Program-made: the position numbers and the translations under genes
Assembly: GCA_965232265.1 (NCBI GenBank)
Contig: CBDDPH010000002.1
Location: 2,232,001 to 2,296,000 of the forward strand
DNA length: 64,000 nt
Direction: 5' to 3'
From: VXRD01 sp965232265
GTDB lineage: Bacteria; Latescibacterota; UBA2968
Notes under the pieces: generated by a model
The model's input: the letters and a program-made list of their open reading frames with translations, nothing else
The model's database searches: none
Told to the model about the DNA's origin: nothing
Part shown: positions 17,421-26,758 of the stretch, in pieces
Numbering within the stretch: the stretch's first letter is position 1
Layout: each line of letters begins with the position of its first letter

Positions 17421-19837
17421 ACCTCCAACGCCTCGAGTTCTTCTAAATAGTCTTCGGCAACGAGGACTTCGCGTCCCTTACTCGATCCATTGGGCGGACC
17501 AACAATACCGGCGGCTTCGAGCTCGTCAACGAGGCGAGCGGCTCGCGAATATCCGACCTTCATCCGGCGTTGCAGGAGCGATGCGGAACCCTGCTGGTGG
17601 ATCACCACCAATCGCAATGCCTCATCAAAGCGGGCATCGCGCTCGTTGTCGGCAACGGAAAGATCGCTATTTTCGCCTTCAAATTCAACGCCGTCGAGTT
17701 CGACGCCCTGATCGCGCACCCAGGCCACCAATTCTTCGGTTTCTTCGGTATCGATCCACGCGCCGTGCAGGCGAATGGGTTCGGGTAGTCCGGGAGGCAA
17801 GAATAGCATATCACCTCGACCCAGGAGTTTTTCACCGCCATTGGCGTCAATAATCGTGCGCGAATCGACCTTGGATGCCACGCGAAATGCAATGCGCGTT
17901 GGGAAATTGGCTTTGATCGTCCCCGTAATCACATTTACCGAAGGGCGCTGGGTTGCAATAATGAGGTGTATGCCCACGGCGCGGGCCATTTGTGCCAATC
18001 GCGCCAGTGAGTTTTCAATATCTTTCGGCGCCGTCATCATCAAATCGGCCAATTCGTCGATCACCACGACAATATAGGGCAAGGCATCGGGAATCTCGTC
18101 GCGGTCTTGCTCGGTGGGTGCTTCCTGTCGCAGCCGCGCCATCTTGGCATTAAAATCGGTAATATTGCGTGCGGTAAACTGCGCCATTGTGCGATATCGG
18201 TTCTCCATCTCTGATACCGCCCACTTGAGCGCGCCCGACGCCATTTTGGGATCGACGACAACAGGGGCTAATAGATGTGGAATATCGTTGTAAATTGACA
18301 ATTCCAGCATTTTGGGATCCACCATAATAAAGCGCACTTCCTCTGGGGTGCAGCGGAACAAAATACTGGAAATCAAGGCATTGATACACCCCGATTTACC
18401 AGCCCCGGTCGCGCCGGCAATTAACAAATGCGGCATTTTTGCCAGATCGGCACAATAGGGGTCGCCCGAAGCGGTTTTGCCGAGTCCGAGCATCAATTTT
18501 GAATCGGACTGCCCAAATGTGCGCGATTCCAAAATTTCTTTTAAGAATACCGTATAAGGTTCTGGGTTGGGCACTTCAATACCGACCACAGCTTTTCCGG
18601 GAATGGGCGCCTGAATGCGAATGCTTTGCGCTTTCATCACGAGGGCGAGATCGTCTGAAAGGCCGACGATTTTGCTGACTTTCACGCCTGGGGGAGGTAC
18701 AACCTCATAAGTCGTAATAACAGGCCCGGGGTTGACCTGCGCCACTTTGCCCTGAACGCCGAAATTGCTCAGGCTTTGTTCCAATACCTGTGCCCCCTTA
18801 AATAGGGTTTCGCGGTCTATTTTGCCATCGCCCGGCGGCGGGTCTTCCAACAGCTTCAAATTGGGCAGTACATAAGTCGAAGACCGCTTGCGTTTGATTT
18901 TCTTTTTCTTTTTTTGTTTTGACGGAACGGGTTCTGGCTCCGATGTTTCATCTACTATTTCAATCTCGGAGAATCTCTCCTCAGACAATGCGGCTTCTTC
19001 TCGCTCAACCTGTGCCACATCTGGAATGGGATCAGCAACTTTCTCTTTTGTGGGCTTCTCTAACAGTTCATCAATATCTTCTTCATCGAGATCTTCAGTG
19101 GTCACTGGCCGGGGTATCTCGACCAATTCATCCTTTTTCCATTCATCTAAAATGGGATCGTCAACAATCTTTTCTTCAGTTATATTTTTTTTTTGCTCAA
19201 TGTCCTCGATTTGATTGATGTCTTTGTCTCGTGCCACTTCGGTTGATGTCCCGTTATTGTCGGACTTCTTCGCACGCTTTTTCGGGAATGTCCACTCGGG
19301 GATTCGGTTAAACGGAATATCGGTGGCAACCATCAACAAGACTAAGAATAATGTTGATAAACAAATATAAGAACCCACAATGCCCAAATAGGGCACCAGC
19401 AGGGAAGACGATAGCATAAAGCCCAGACCACCTCCCAATTTCCAGGCCGTTGTAGGTCGCTCCCAAAAGATTACGCCTGTCGCGCCACAATAGATCACCA
19501 TGAGTGAAAACAGGATGATACTGTGCATCACGAGCGATCTGACGCTCGACATACGGAGGCGGTTCCACCCCCACACCAATACCACAACAATCAGGGCGTA
19601 AGCGCCATAGCCCACGCCAAATAGCAAGTGATAGGATACGTGTGCGCCGAGCCATCCGACCAGATTTTGCGCCAATTCGTTGGGGCGCGTGGAATTGGGC
19701 GGGTCTTCGGGCGCGTGCGATAGCAAGCTCAACGCCATCAACAGCGCGAGTGCGATCAAGCAGACGCCCAAAATTTGAAAGAGTAACCTCGACTGATCTT
19801 TTAGTGTCTCAGATAATGCCTTCGATGACTGTTCCAT
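17417..19837 (-). CDS. ftsK: DNA translocase FtsK/SpoIIIE
   Basis: 806 residues. The N-terminus has four to five membrane segments (about 20-45, 68-92, 105-127, 135-175). An acidic/basic linker (about 185-300, with a KKKKKIKRKR run) connects to the motor. The motor carries Walker A GATGAGKS, the Walker B-like VVVIDELADLM and the winged-helix gamma domain at the C-terminus (ending in the DYLEELEALEV region), which reads KOPS-type sequences. FtsK pumps chromosomes through the division septum and activates XerCD. The stop overlaps lolA by 4 bp; GAGGA precedes the ATG. Confidence 0.95.
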   Translation of the reverse strand: MEQSSKALSETLKDQSRLLFQILGVCLIALALLMALSLLSHAPEDPPNSTRPNELAQNLVGWLGAHVSYHLLFGVGYGAYALIVVVLVWGWNRLRMSSVRSLVMHSIILFSLMVIYCGATGVIFWERPTTAWKLGGGLGFMLSSSLLVPYLGIVGSYICLSTLFLVLLMVATDIPFNRIPEWTFPKKRAKKSDNNGTSTEVARDKDINQIEDIEQKKNITEEKIVDDPILDEWKKDELVEIPRPVTTEDLDEEDIDELLEKPTKEKVADPIPDVAQVEREEAALSEERFSEIEIVDETSEPEPVPSKQKKKKKIKRKRSSTYVLPNLKLLEDPPPGDGKIDRETLFKGAQVLEQSLSNFGVQGKVAQVNPGPVITTYEVVPPPGVKVSKIVGLSDDLALVMKAQSIRIQAPIPGKAVVGIEVPNPEPYTVFLKEILESRTFGQSDSKLMLGLGKTASGDPYCADLAKMPHLLIAGATGAGKSGCINALISSILFRCTPEEVRFIMVDPKMLELSIYNDIPHLLAPVVVDPKMASGALKWAVSEMENRYRTMAQFTARNITDFNAKMARLRQEAPTEQDRDEIPDALPYIVVVIDELADLMMTAPKDIENSLARLAQMARAVGIHLIIATQRPSVNVITGTIKANFPTRIAFRVASKVDSRTIIDANGGEKLLGRGDMLFLPPGLPEPIRLHGAWIDTEETEELVAWVRDQGVELDGVEFEGENSDLSVADNERDARFDEALRLVVIHQQGSASLLQRRMKVGYSRAARLVDELEAAGIVGPPNGSSKGREVLVAEDYLEELEALEV

Positions 19838-19989
19838 ATTTGTTCCTCACAGCATCAAAGGGGAGAATAGATCCGATGTGGGGACATCGGTAAATAAAAA
19901 TAAGAAGTGAAAAGAAAAAAGTCCACAAGGAGAAGTAAGAAGTCCCCGCCTCACCACCCAAAGGCTGGTGCCTTATCGCATTTCCTCCA

Positions 19990-20003
19990 TCACACTTCAC
20001 ACT
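19990..20003. repeat. Tandem heptamer (TCACACT x2) between the lamin-tail gene and ftsK
   Basis: Two TCACACT units directly abut the stop codon of the lamin-tail gene. The rest of this 166-bp gap is A/G-rich and contains a small CACCA/TGGTG hairpin; no gene is seen in it. Confidence 0.55.
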
Positions 20004-20840
20004 TCATCTCGCCAGTACCACGGGTTTTCGGGTGCGGAATAATTCGCCTTCTGGCGTGGCGGCTTCCAGGTAGATAATATAAATACCGGGCTTCAAAATT
20101 TGACCATTATTGTTGTTCCCATCCCAATTTACAACGCGCCGACTGCCGCCCTCGACACTTTCGAGTAAGGAGGCCACGCGCCTGCCCGTGCGATCAAATA
20201 CCCACAAATTTGCGTGGAGCCTGGGAGAGGGCAGCCGATATGTAATGGCGATTTGATCGACAAAGGGATTGGGGTCAACCGTTATAGATACTTCCGCTAT
20301 GTCGTCCTTAAACCGAACGCTATTTGCAATGCCTGGGGTCGCACCCCGCGGATCCTGGCTTTCGAGCCAGTTGTTCGGGTTCCCCGGGACCGTGAGATCA
20401 ATGCGTTCCAGACTTATATCAGTCGCTTGTGCGGGATAAGAGATGCTATCGACAAGTGTTGCCGTGGCGTCGCGCAAAATGATTCCATCGCCTCCATTAT
20501 TCAGGCGGGGCCAGCGGGTAAGCGACAAGATGGGCACATCGAGGCCGGGATAGTGCAGGCCAATCGCATGGGCGTCTTCTGCGACGATCACATATCCGCC
20601 GCCATTGATGGCCGTGCCTGTTTCAAATTGTCCCGTTGTTCGCAAATCGGATAGCGTCCATCCGGATAGATGAACCGCGTCTGGCGAATGGTTGTAGAGT
20701 TCAACCCACTCTGATCCATTGGCGGGTCGCGCCATGACCTCGCTGATCACCACCTGGGCAAAGACATCTACAGTCATCAAGGCCGTGCAACAAAACAACG
20801 CGAGAGCTACTGCATAGATTTTGCTTTTTAGAAGTTTCAT
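20004..20840 (-). CDS. Secreted lamin-tail-domain protein with FlgD-like C-terminal domain
   Basis: 278 residues from the ATG at 20840, which has GGAG 6 nt upstream. A signal peptide (about 1-27) is followed by a lamin-tail (LTD) fold: the start VVISEVMARPANGSEWVEL and the HLSGWTLSD element are diagnostic. The C-terminal 90 residues (DPNPFVDQIAITYRLP through WDGNNNNGQILKPGIYI) resemble the FlgD-type Ig module that serves as a C-terminal domain in secreted FCB proteins. The role is unknown; surface or periplasmic location is inferred. It follows the vWA membrane-protein gene. Confidence 0.75.
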   Translation of the reverse strand: MKLLKSKIYAVALALFCCTALMTVDVFAQVVISEVMARPANGSEWVELYNHSPDAVHLSGWTLSDLRTTGQFETGTAINGGGYVIVAEDAHAIGLHYPGLDVPILSLTRWPRLNNGGDGIILRDATATLVDSISYPAQATDISLERIDLTVPGNPNNWLESQDPRGATPGIANSVRFKDDIAEVSITVDPNPFVDQIAITYRLPSPRLHANLWVFDRTGRRVASLLESVEGGSRRVVNWDGNNNNGQILKPGIYIIYLEAATPEGELFRTRKPVVLAR

Positions 20841-20877
20841 CTCAATCTCCATGTTCGAGATACAAAACGGATCGCCG

Positions 20878-23022
20878 TCACAACATCCCCAATCGCCGTC
20901 GAATAGTCCACTCAAATGCCAGCAATCCCAACAGTACAAATAGCGGCCACTCGTGTCCCCACAATCTGGCACGGTGGTGGGAGACGACAGGCTCGGGAGC
21001 CAGGACAAGCGAATCGAGTGCGGCTTTCAGATTATCTGGTCTCACGTATTGCCCGCCACTGCGCGTGGCAATATCGCCGAGCAGTTCGGCGCGCATGCGT
21101 ACGGTTTCGTATTCCAGGCTGTATCTTCCCACAGTAAAACGACCCGTGCCTGTGCCCAGATCACCGTCATCGGCCCGTGCCTGTACCTGAAGCTCATAAT
21201 CGCCTTGGGGAAAACGCCCCAAATTGCCGGCATACCGCCCGCCGCCCAAATCGCGCAGGACGATTTCTCGCACACCCAAACTGTCGGCTACGCGGGCCAG
21301 AACCCGTGCGCCTGAGCGCGGTTGCAACAGGTGGTCAAAAACGCTTGCATGTACCGCGACCGCCTCGCCGCTTCGATACGCGGATTTTTCGGGCGTGATT
21401 TTTATGCGGGATACGTCTTCGCGCGTGACCAGCCAGCGCACCATATTTTTCCAAAATGCGCGTGCTATGGCATCGGTCTTGCCATCGCCCCACATCATCA
21501 GCCCGTGACGCCAAAATGTTTGATAGGCTATAATCGCGGTTTTTCCCGCGCCTACGCGGCGGATTGCCAGCACGGGCATCGGTTTGCCATCAACGCGCTC
21601 TGTGAGATGATGCGCCAGTACCGTTGCGTTGGAAACAGCAGCCCCCACGCGATTATAAGACAGAAGTGGCGGCAATGTCTCCCAGGCGTCTCGGTCGCTT
21701 AACGGATCGTCTGATACGCGCAAGATGGGGTGGCGAGAATCGGGAAACGCAAGGGCAAAAGCGCGTTCTTGAAATGTGTCTGACGATCCCAAAAACTGCA
21801 CGGGCAAAATATCGGCCAATGCCGAGCGCGCGTACCCGCCATCAAAAGCGGCATTGCCCCCCAGGGCCAACAGCCCGCCGCCCTTTTGCACAAAAGCGAC
21901 GAGTGCCTGCTCTGGTACACCTGCAAGCACTTCGTAGGGCGCGTTGATCAACGCGACTATATCGCGCTCGTCCAATGCGCGCAGTGCGCGATGGACATCT
22001 CTTTGCCATCCGGCCGTCAATGTGCGTACCTGCACGTCAACTTCCAAATTGGCATCGTCTTGTAGCACGCGCCGCAAATAGCCCAGATCGGCACTCGGAC
22101 TTCCCGCGAGTATTAAAATTCGCACGCGGCTTTCGAGCACATCTGTCGAGACCACCACGCGGTTGTTGCCCACTGTGCGCTCGCCTGCTTGTGCCGCAAT
22201 TTGTATTGAAAAGACATGCCGCCCGGATCGCTCTGGCCTGATCTCAAATTCGAGGGCCTGTTCCCCATCGACCAGCGCAATGGTTTGGGCACTGACTTCC
22301 CGATCATTCAGGAGTACGCGCACCTGCTCGCGCACCTGTTCAAATCCAGAAGATCGCACGCGCACTTGCATCACGAGCGACCTGCCCACATAGCCCAATG
22401 GATCGATAACCGCCGATACAATGGATACGTCTTTGGGCGCAACTGGATCGCCCGTTCCCACTGCAATGACTGGCGCGCTCAGATCGGCTGCTGCCCGCTC
22501 GGGACGCCCGCCCAAATTTTGTCCGCCATCTGAAATGAGTACCACAGCGGCAAGCCCTTCACCCATTGTACGCTCGCGTAACCCGTCTAATGCACCGGCC
22601 AGATCGGTCGCTCGCCCTGCCCATGTGAGGTCTTCTTCCTCGCGCATGGGCGTTAAAACATCGGAAAACCGAAACTGCGCTACCCGTGCGCGGTCGCGCA
22701 AATTTTTGAGTGCGGGATCGGTCAGCACGGCTTTTGCAACTTCAAAACGAGCGGTATCGCCGTCTGCAATTTTCATGCTTTCGCTGTCGTCGATGAGCAG
22801 GACGATTAAGGGCAAACGCTGCGTATGCAATGTCAATGCGAGTATCGGTTCCATCAAAAGGCCAATGAGCAAAACGAGTGCCGCGACGCGCACGCCCAAC
22901 AACAATCGATGTATGCCCTTAAGGCGCGAGCGATACATGAGAAAGGCGAGATAAATTCCAGCGCAGCCAACGAGCAATAACAGCCATCCATCTGAGGCGG
23001 AAAACCCAATATCGCGCAGCAT
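20878..23022 (-). CDS. Membrane protein with vWA-like and glutamine-amidotransferase-like domains
   Basis: 714 residues. Two N-terminal membrane helices (about 12-30 and 40-62) and one near the C-terminus (about 690-708) bracket a large soluble region. Residues 72-200 form a von Willebrand A-like domain with a MIDAS-like DDSES and a later ISDGGQN. Residues about 305-520 resemble the class I glutamine amidotransferase-like fold found in this family, without an evident catalytic triad. Such proteins occur in clusters with MoxR-type ATPases and DUF58 proteins in planctomycetes and relatives; none of those is beside it here. The start lies 2 bp after the tsaD stop. Function unknown. Confidence 0.7.
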   Translation of the reverse strand: MLRDIGFSASDGWLLLLVGCAGIYLAFLMYRSRLKGIHRLLLGVRVAALVLLIGLLMEPILALTLHTQRLPLIVLLIDDSESMKIADGDTARFEVAKAVLTDPALKNLRDRARVAQFRFSDVLTPMREEEDLTWAGRATDLAGALDGLRERTMGEGLAAVVLISDGGQNLGGRPERAAADLSAPVIAVGTGDPVAPKDVSIVSAVIDPLGYVGRSLVMQVRVRSSGFEQVREQVRVLLNDREVSAQTIALVDGEQALEFEIRPERSGRHVFSIQIAAQAGERTVGNNRVVVSTDVLESRVRILILAGSPSADLGYLRRVLQDDANLEVDVQVRTLTAGWQRDVHRALRALDERDIVALINAPYEVLAGVPEQALVAFVQKGGGLLALGGNAAFDGGYARSALADILPVQFLGSSDTFQERAFALAFPDSRHPILRVSDDPLSDRDAWETLPPLLSYNRVGAAVSNATVLAHHLTERVDGKPMPVLAIRRVGAGKTAIIAYQTFWRHGLMMWGDGKTDAIARAFWKNMVRWLVTREDVSRIKITPEKSAYRSGEAVAVHASVFDHLLQPRSGARVLARVADSLGVREIVLRDLGGGRYAGNLGRFPQGDYELQVQARADDGDLGTGTGRFTVGRYSLEYETVRMRAELLGDIATRSGGQYVRPDNLKAALDSLVLAPEPVVSHHRARLWGHEWPLFVLLGLLAFEWTIRRRLGML

Positions 23023-23024
23023 TG

Positions 23025-24074
23025 TTATACCTGTCGCTCGCGCAGCCCAGGCAACGGCAAGCGGGGGACCGCATTCAAATTGCCTTTGGCAACTTCACCT
23101 CGCGCCAGTCGAAAAGCACCTGCACCGGCGATCATCGCCGCGTTGTCTGTACACAGGGGCGTGGGCGGATAAAATACATCCATGCCGAGTTTGGACGCCC
23201 CGGCATCGAGTTCTGATCGCAACATGCGATTGGCGGCCACACCACCCGAAAGCAATACCCGCTCTGTCCCGGCTTTTTGCGCCGCTTTGAGTGTCTTAGC
23301 CACGAGCACATCGACCACAGCGGCTTGAAAACTCGCCGCGATATCTGCCCGAATAGTTTCCATATCCGCCACTGCGAGATCGCGCACCCGGTAGAGCACA
23401 GAGGTTTTTAACCCACTAAAACTAAAATCAAATCCCGGATCGTCAATCAGCGCGCGCGGAAAATCAAAGGCATGGGGATCTCCCTCTTCGGCGAGCATTG
23501 AAATGCGGGGTCCGCCCATCGTGACCTCGCCCTCGCGCAATATATCCAGTATTTTAGCCACTTTGTCAAATGCCTCACCTGCGGCATCGTCGCGGGTGCG
23601 CCCCCAGTACTCGTATTCGCCCCACGCACGAACATAAATCAATTCCGTGTGCCCCCCCGAAGCCACCAGCGCCATAAAAGGCGGCACGAGGTCGGGATGC
23701 GCCATACTGCCTGCAAAGAGATGTCCTTCGATGTGATGCACACCCACAAGGGGCAGGCCAGAACCGAGTGCAAGCCCTTTGGCTACGGAAATGCCCACGA
23801 GCAGGGAGCCGACCAGGCCGGGCCCCTGTGTCACGGCGATACCACATAGATCGTCCAATTTCAGATCGGCTTCTGAAAGTGCTTGATCCACAACGGGCAG
23901 AAGCGTCCGTATGTGGTTGCGAGACGCCAACTCGGGCACCACGCCACCGTAGAGGCTGTGTTCTGTTTGGGAAAAAATTGCGTTGGAATAAATACGCCCA
24001 TCGGCTACTACGGCGGCGGCAGTTTCGTCGCAGGATGTTTCAATGCCTAAAATGGGCCGACCAGAAATGCACAT
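23025..24074 (-). CDS. tsaD: tRNA N6-adenosine threonylcarbamoyltransferase TsaD
   Basis: Transfers the threonylcarbamoyl group to A37 of ANN-decoding tRNAs with TsaB and TsaE. 349 residues from the ATG at 24074. The N-terminal ILGIETSCDET, metal-binding H114-I-E-G-H118, VASGGHTEL and LSGGVAANRMLR motifs are intact, as in Kae1/TsaD. The reading frame stays open upstream for 40 codons, but that sequence is unlike the family, so the shorter form is preferred even though no good Shine-Dalgarno is seen. Its partners are not in the window. Confidence 0.93.
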   Translation of the reverse strand: MCISGRPILGIETSCDETAAAVVADGRIYSNAIFSQTEHSLYGGVVPELASRNHIRTLLPVVDQALSEADLKLDDLCGIAVTQGPGLVGSLLVGISVAKGLALGSGLPLVGVHHIEGHLFAGSMAHPDLVPPFMALVASGGHTELIYVRAWGEYEYWGRTRDDAAGEAFDKVAKILDILREGEVTMGGPRISMLAEEGDPHAFDFPRALIDDPGFDFSFSGLKTSVLYRVRDLAVADMETIRADIAASFQAAVVDVLVAKTLKAAQKAGTERVLLSGGVAANRMLRSELDAGASKLGMDVFYPPTPLCTDNAAMIAGAGAFRLARGEVAKGNLNAVPRLPLPGLRERQV

Positions 24075-24181
24075 AGTTATGTTAGCTGTTGGGATATTGA
24101 GGGGGTATGTGGGTTGTGAAGGGGAAAAGAAAGAACCGGTGCCGCCCCTTTGTGGGATAAGGTGAAACGGCAAACCGGTGA

Positions 24182-24225
24182 GAAAAAAAAACAACCATTT
24201 CGGCGAGGTTTCCCCACCGAAATGG
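24182..24225 (-). terminator. Rho-independent terminator of the small zinc-ribbon gene
   Basis: CCATTTCGG (24195-24203) pairs with CCGAAATGG (24217-24225), nine perfect pairs. On the minus strand a long T-run (A residues at 24182-24192) follows, with one interruption. Confidence 0.9.
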
Positions 24226-24230
24226 CAGTT

Positions 24231-24422
24231 CTACTTGTAGGACTCGGTAATATCCCGGCCCGTGCTGATTTCACCGTTGTCAATCCGCAAATTAAATCCG
24301 CAGTTGGGATTGTTGCATACCCATGCTTTGTACATGATTGATGCCCCATCGCGCCCATAATCCGACAGCGGTAACAAAATACCCGTGTTGCACTTCAAAC
24401 ACTGTGGAAATGCTTGCTCCAT
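24231..24422 (-). CDS. Small zinc-ribbon protein
   Basis: 63 residues from an ATG at 24422 with a very strong GGAGAGGAGGG Shine-Dalgarno. Two Cys pairs, CLKC near residue 8 and CNNPNC near residue 40, fit a single zinc ribbon. The sequence between them carries no hydrophobic segment. The frame stays open for further codons upstream (with more Cys residues), but no ribosome site serves those starts. It has its own promoter and terminator, so it is a monocistronic, probably well-expressed gene. Family not recognised; nucleic-acid or protein binding is possible. Confidence 0.7.
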   Translation of the reverse strand: MEQAFPQCLKCNTGILLPLSDYGRDGASIMYKAWVCNNPNCGFNLRIDNGEISTGRDITESYK

Positions 24423-24526
24423 AAAACCCTCCTCTCCACCGGCGTCGTTAAAAAAAATCTCGCCATACACACAGCCCTTTCGGCCACAAACAGAGGTGAT
24501 CATGGCCAAGGGGTAAATTTGAAGGT

Positions 24527-24554
24527 AATGTAACAAACTTATGCACAAAGTCAA
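24527..24554 (-). promoter_or_regulatory. Putative promoter of the small zinc-ribbon gene
   Basis: On the minus strand TTGACT (24549-24554), a 16-bp spacer and TACATT (24527-24532). It implies a leader of about 100 nt before the ATG at 24422. Confidence 0.55.
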
Positions 24555-24598
24555 CTTGTTTTATCCCATTTTTTCGCGCTCATCCCGCGCCAAAGCAA

Positions 24599-24627
24599 TT
24601 GACAAGTGTATTTTACCGCCTTATTTT
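24599..24627 (+). promoter_or_regulatory. Sigma70-like promoter of the nhaC-like gene
   Basis: A perfect TTGACA (24599-24604), a 17-bp spacer and TATTTT (24622-24627). The first TTG of the long open frame is this -35 box, which supports the downstream ATG as the true start. Confidence 0.7.
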
Positions 24628-24676
24628 GATGCGCCTTTTTACCGCGTTTTTTAGACCCTTATTCTGGAGGAAGTAT

Positions 24677-26401
24677 ATGCCTACAGGTATTCGCAACTTT
24701 GTCATTTTTGTCGTCGCCATAATCGTATCGTGGATTGTGGGGTCAACTGTGCCGGCCACATGGACTGTTGAACGAATCACCTTAAACGCGCTCACGGACG
24801 ACAGCGGCAATCTGTATTACACCTACAGAGGCAAACCCGCCTATTTTGATGCGGTGCCGATTGAAGAAGCGGAGCTCAATCCCGCAAGAATAAATGGATC
24901 CAATGAGACGCCTCCCATCAAACAAGAATTTGTCTCATTCGTAGAAGATGGAGAAACAAAATACCAACAACTCCTCGCAAAACACCACTGGGGCTACTGG
25001 TCACTGTTGCCCGCGTTGGTGGCTGTACTCTTGTGCTGGATTACCAAAGAACCCGTCACAGCTCTTTTGGGCGGTATTATTTCAGGCGCGCTTATTTTGG
25101 CGCGATATGATTTTACGGGTGAGGTTTTAATCCCCTCATTGGCGACCTCAAATGCCGCGACTATCTTATTGCTCTATTTGTGGCTTTTGGGGGGGCTTAT
25201 GGGGATATGGTCGCGCACGGGAGCGGCGCAAGCTTTTGCCGAGTTTATGACTGTGCGTTTTGTTCGCGGTCCCAAGAGCGCCAAGCTCGTCGCCTGGATG
25301 CTCGGTGTCATCTTCTTCCAGGGCGGCACTGTCAGCACGGTGCTGGTCGGTACAACTGTCAAACCCATTGCGGATAAGGAAAAAATCAGCCACGAAGAAC
25401 TGGCGTACATCGTGGATTCAACGGCTTCACCGATTGCCTCACAGCTCGCTTTTAATGCCTGGCCGGGCTATGTTCAGGCATTTATCTTTGTCGCTGGCGT
25501 CAGCTTTTTAGCTACCGAAGCCGACCGCCTTCTCTTCTTTTTTAAGAGTGTTCCGTTCTGCTTTTACGCCATTTTTGCCGTGTTGGGCACGTTCTTGCTC
25601 AGTATTGAAAAACCCCTCTTTTTGGGCAAACAACTCAAGGAGGCTATGCAGCGCTCTCGAGAGACGGGGCAACTCGACGCCGACGATGCCGATCCTTTGA
25701 GCGCCAAAGAATTGCAGGGAAGCAATGTGCCCGAAGGTTATACGCCGCATGTTCTCGAATTTTTCCTGCCTCTGGGCGTGCTTATCGCCGTTGCTATTGG
25801 TACTTTTATTATTTATGAGTCACCTAATGTACAATGGGCTTTTGGCATCGCGCTTCTCTTAGCCGTGGGCATGGCGCTGGCCAAGGGCATGTCGCTTAAG
25901 GATATCGTCTCAGGTTTTCACGATGGTCTCAAAGGCGTGGTAATGGGCTCGGTTATTCTCTTGCTCGCCATCACTATTGGCGGGATCAGCAAGGAAACGG
26001 GTGGGGGCATCTTTTTGGTCGAGCAGCTTGGGGATGCCATTCCATATTTCATTTTGCCGGTTTTGCTCCAACTTCTCACAATGGCGATTGCCTTTTCCAC
26101 AGGTACGAGTTGGGGTACGTACGCGGTGGCTTTCCCACTGGCTATGCCACTGGCCTGGGCCGTTGCAACGGCAAATGGCCTTTCGCATCCCGAACTTTTT
26201 ATGACGCTGTGTTTTGCCGCTGTCATAGATGGTAGCGTTTACGGCGATCAGTGTTCGCCTATTTCAGATACTACGGTTCTCAGTTCTATGTGTACGGGGT
26301 GCGATCTGATGGATCACGTCAAAACGCAAATCCCACAAGCCTCTATTGCCGCTGGTCTGGCGGCAATCTGCTGGACTGTTGTCGCTTTCTTCACAGCGTA
26401 A
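24677..26401 (+). CDS. Na+/H+ antiporter, NhaC family
   Basis: 574 residues with about 11-12 membrane segments; exchanges Na+ (or another cation) for protons. The ATG at 24677 follows GGAGGAAGT. One N-terminal helix (about 5-25) is followed by an extra hydrophilic stretch of about 80 residues not found in short NhaC proteins, then the transport core. The core shows the NhaC signatures STGTSWGTYAVAFPLAMP and VIDGSVYGDQCSPISDTT near the C-terminus; the Asp residues in these helices are likely ion-binding. Alone behind its own promoter. The exact ion is not deducible. Confidence 0.87.
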   Translation: MPTGIRNFVIFVVAIIVSWIVGSTVPATWTVERITLNALTDDSGNLYYTYRGKPAYFDAVPIEEAELNPARINGSNETPPIKQEFVSFVEDGETKYQQLLAKHHWGYWSLLPALVAVLLCWITKEPVTALLGGIISGALILARYDFTGEVLIPSLATSNAATILLLYLWLLGGLMGIWSRTGAAQAFAEFMTVRFVRGPKSAKLVAWMLGVIFFQGGTVSTVLVGTTVKPIADKEKISHEELAYIVDSTASPIASQLAFNAWPGYVQAFIFVAGVSFLATEADRLLFFFKSVPFCFYAIFAVLGTFLLSIEKPLFLGKQLKEAMQRSRETGQLDADDADPLSAKELQGSNVPEGYTPHVLEFFLPLGVLIAVAIGTFIIYESPNVQWAFGIALLLAVGMALAKGMSLKDIVSGFHDGLKGVVMGSVILLLAITIGGISKETGGGIFLVEQLGDAIPYFILPVLLQLLTMAIAFSTGTSWGTYAVAFPLAMPLAWAVATANGLSHPELFMTLCFAAVIDGSVYGDQCSPISDTTVLSSMCTGCDLMDHVKTQIPQASIAAGLAAICWTVVAFFTA

Positions 26402-26437
26402 TGGGATTCTAACTCGTTCAAAAAATGAGAGAATCTG

Positions 26438-26758
26438 TTGAGTGAAACACTTGCAAATATCCAGATATTGATCCAAAAAGGCGAAGTGCGTGTTTCAGAT
26501 CACGGGTACAGTGAACTTTCGGAGGACGGTCTCTTAGCTCGGGAATTGGTGGAGGGGGTCACTGATGCCGTCGTTGTAGAAGATTATCCGCACTATCCAA
26601 AAGGCCCTTGTGTACTCGTGCTTCAGCGGGATACGAACAATCAACCAGTTCATGTCGTATGGGGGATACCGAAAGGCCATACCAGCCCTGCGGTTCTGGT
26701 GACGGCTTATAGGCCAGATATAGAGTTGTGGGAAAACGATTTTCTCAGGAGACGCTGA
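26438..26758 (+). CDS. DUF4258 domain protein, toxin-like partner
   Basis: 106 residues. The DUF4258 pattern is visible: an N-terminal helix with Ile/Leu spacing, RVSDHGYSEL with the conserved His, a central VVEDYPHYPKGPCVLVLQ and a C-terminal VVWGIPKG with VLVTAYRPD. DUF4258 proteins have a compact fold related to RelE/HigB-type toxins and are often encoded in pairs with a small second protein. Start: TTG at 26438 behind GAGAG; no better start is available. Its TGA is fused to the next ATG (TGATG), so the pair is translationally coupled. The toxin role is inferred. Confidence 0.75.
   Translation: MSETLANIQILIQKGEVRVSDHGYSELSEDGLLARELVEGVTDAVVVEDYPHYPKGPCVLVLQRDTNNQPVHVVWGIPKGHTSPAVLVTAYRPDIELWENDFLRRR

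Noticed and set aside
24072..24194. N-terminal extension of TsaD to 389 residues
   Set aside because: The extra 40 residues do not resemble the family and the core begins right after the ATG at 24074.
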